Source: Xanthobacteraceae bacterium
GTDB lineage: Bacteria; Pseudomonadota; Alphaproteobacteria; Rhizobiales; Xanthobacteraceae
Direction: 5' to 3'
Length of the DNA: 6,444 nt
Assembly (NCBI GenBank): GCA_030037185.1
Contig: JASHRR010001389.1
Span: 1 to 6,444, forward strand
This document shows, piece after piece, positions 5,888 through 6,444 of this stretch (positions within the stretch are counted from its first letter, which is position 1; each line of letters starts with the position of its first letter). The notes under the pieces were generated by a model. It saw only the letters and a list, made by a program, of their open reading frames with translations. It was not told the DNA's origin and did no database searches. The position numbers and the translations under genes were made by a program.

Positions 5888-6001
5888 TGATGTCCCCTTC
5901 GGGTCATGGGCTGCCGTTCCAACTACGTTTCCAGCACGTTCGGTTTACCCCATATAGCTGACGACTTATTGCACCGCGCAAGTCGGCGGGCATAGCGGAT
6001 G
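5888..6001 (+). repeat. Dispersed palindromic repeat, copy 3
   Basis: It opens TGATGTCCCCTTCGGGTCA, matching copy 2 with few differences, and continues through GTTTACCCCATATAGCTGACGACTT. The stem is decayed: CGACTT (5962-5967) pairs with AAGTCG (5980-5985), and outer pairs are only partly kept. It starts about 95 bases beyond the start codon of the broken kinase-like gene, so it lies in that gene's 5' region. I see no gene in 5794-6083. Confidence 0.75.
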
Positions 6002-6057
6002 TGCGCTCCGGCGTCTAATTTCGAAGACGGATGCAAGGCAGTCCGCTCGGACAACCA

Positions 6058-6084
6058 GTCAAAACCTCTGTGCAGGGGTACTAG
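6058..6084 (-). repeat. Right copy of the 26/27-bp inverted repeat
   Basis: Read on the minus strand from CTAG inward it gives CTAGTACCCCTGCACAGAGG then TTTTGAC, matching the left copy at 24 of 26 aligned bases with one extra T. The plus-strand AGGGG within it (6074-6078) doubles as the ribosome site of the next gene, whose GTG begins on the last G of CTAG. Confidence 0.6.
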
Positions 6085-6395
6085 TGACCAGCGACGAGCT
6101 GCTGCCATGTCCGCCGGAGGATGCCGCGGCAGTTCTGGCATTGCTGCCTGCCTTGACGCCCGAATACCGGCTCGACCAGCTCCGGGAAGCCGAAGAGCAA
6201 AAGGAACAAGAAGAGCGCCGGCGCGCCGCCGTCCGTGCCGGTTTCCGCCGCGCGCGCGGCGTGGCGGCGTCTACCGATGGCGATCGTGACGGTGACAACA
6301 GCGCCGGCAACAACTCCGACAACGTCGCCTCGCTTCCTAGCAACAGATCGAGCAATCAGGGCCGGCGCACCGCCGAGCCGCCGGAGGCCGCGTGA
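6084..6395 (+). CDS. Hypothetical small charged protein, likely first gene of an operon
   Basis: The 103-residue frame starts at GTG with AGGGG (6074-6078) five bases upstream; there is no internal Met to serve as an alternative start. The N-terminus (TSDELLPCPPEDAAAVLALL) is acidic then hydrophobic. A highly charged, probably coiled or helical segment follows (residues about 31-58, rich in Glu, Gln, Lys and Arg), and the tail is Asn/Asp/Ser-rich low complexity with no fixed fold expected. The family is not recognised. Its TGA shares one base with the ATG of the next gene (TGATG), which points to translational coupling. Small coupled genes like this are common in phage-like modules, but nothing here proves phage origin. 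Confidence 0.6.
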   Translation: MTSDELLPCPPEDAAAVLALLPALTPEYRLDQLREAEEQKEQEERRRAAVRAGFRRARGVAASTDGDRDGDNSAGNNSDNVASLPSNRSSNQGRRTAEPPEAA

Positions 6396-6444
6396 TGGCA
6401 ACAATCATTACCGTTGAAAACATGCCCGCCGTCCTCGCGCAAAT
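6395..6444 (+). CDS. Start of a gene truncated by the window end
   Basis: The ATG at 6395-6397 overlaps the stop of the preceding gene by one base. The visible product is MATIITVENMPAVLAQ and the frame continues past the edge. Too little remains to assign a family. The overlap and the lack of a spacer indicate it is co-translated with the upstream gene. Confidence 0.6.
   Translation, partial: MATIITVENMPAVLAQ

Noticed and set aside
737..6001. CRISPR array from the three similar palindromic repeats
   Set aside because: The copies are kilobases apart with genes between them, not regularly spaced by short unique spacers.

Overview
The window looks like an accessory region of a GC-rich alphaproteobacterium, most plausibly a rhizobium (Bradyrhizobium, Mesorhizobium or Sinorhizobium type). 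This rests on base composition, wide repeat-rich spacers, a decayed gene and the general style of the proteins. No gene was recognised that fixes the genus.

Layout: (a) 1-701, the end of a proline/arginine-rich reading frame with a 45-bp tandem repeat, then a very short open frame. (b) 702-1046, spacer with a perfect 15-bp hairpin and a G6/C6 stem-loop. (c) 1047-2720 on the minus strand, a complete ABC transporter with fused membrane and ATPase domains. (d) 2721-3048, a divergent control region containing an AT-rich block and a 21-bp-spaced direct repeat. (e) 3049-3522 on the plus strand, a secreted protein that is essentially one DUF4430 (transcobalamin C-terminal-like) domain. (f) 3523-4020, spacer with a second copy of the palindromic repeat and an 11-G tract. 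(g) 4021-4845 on the plus strand, a class I SAM-dependent methyltransferase. (h) 4846-5209, spacer with two stem-loops, one of them a striking 48-nt near-palindrome. (i) 5210-5793 on the minus strand, a small P-loop ATPase/kinase-like gene split by a one-base frameshift. (j) 5794-6083, spacer with a third repeat copy. (k) 6084-6444, a short charged protein whose stop overlaps the start of the next gene, which runs off the window.

Two structural signals tie the segment together. Three same-orientation copies of a roughly 100-bp palindromic repeat (737-830, 3684-3795, 5888-6001) divide it into two gene pairs: transporter plus secreted protein, and methyltransferase plus kinase-like gene. Outside these, a 26/27-bp inverted repeat (627-652 and 6058-6084), each copy ending in CTAG, brackets all four genes in about 5.46 kb. 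I infer a cargo-carrying mobile or formerly mobile unit. No transposase or integrase is visible inside it, and sequence comparison would be needed to prove it.

Functional links are tentative. The exported DUF4430 protein and the divergent exporter-type ABC protein may share a regulator. The methyltransferase and kinase-like protein converge and have no evident joint pathway.
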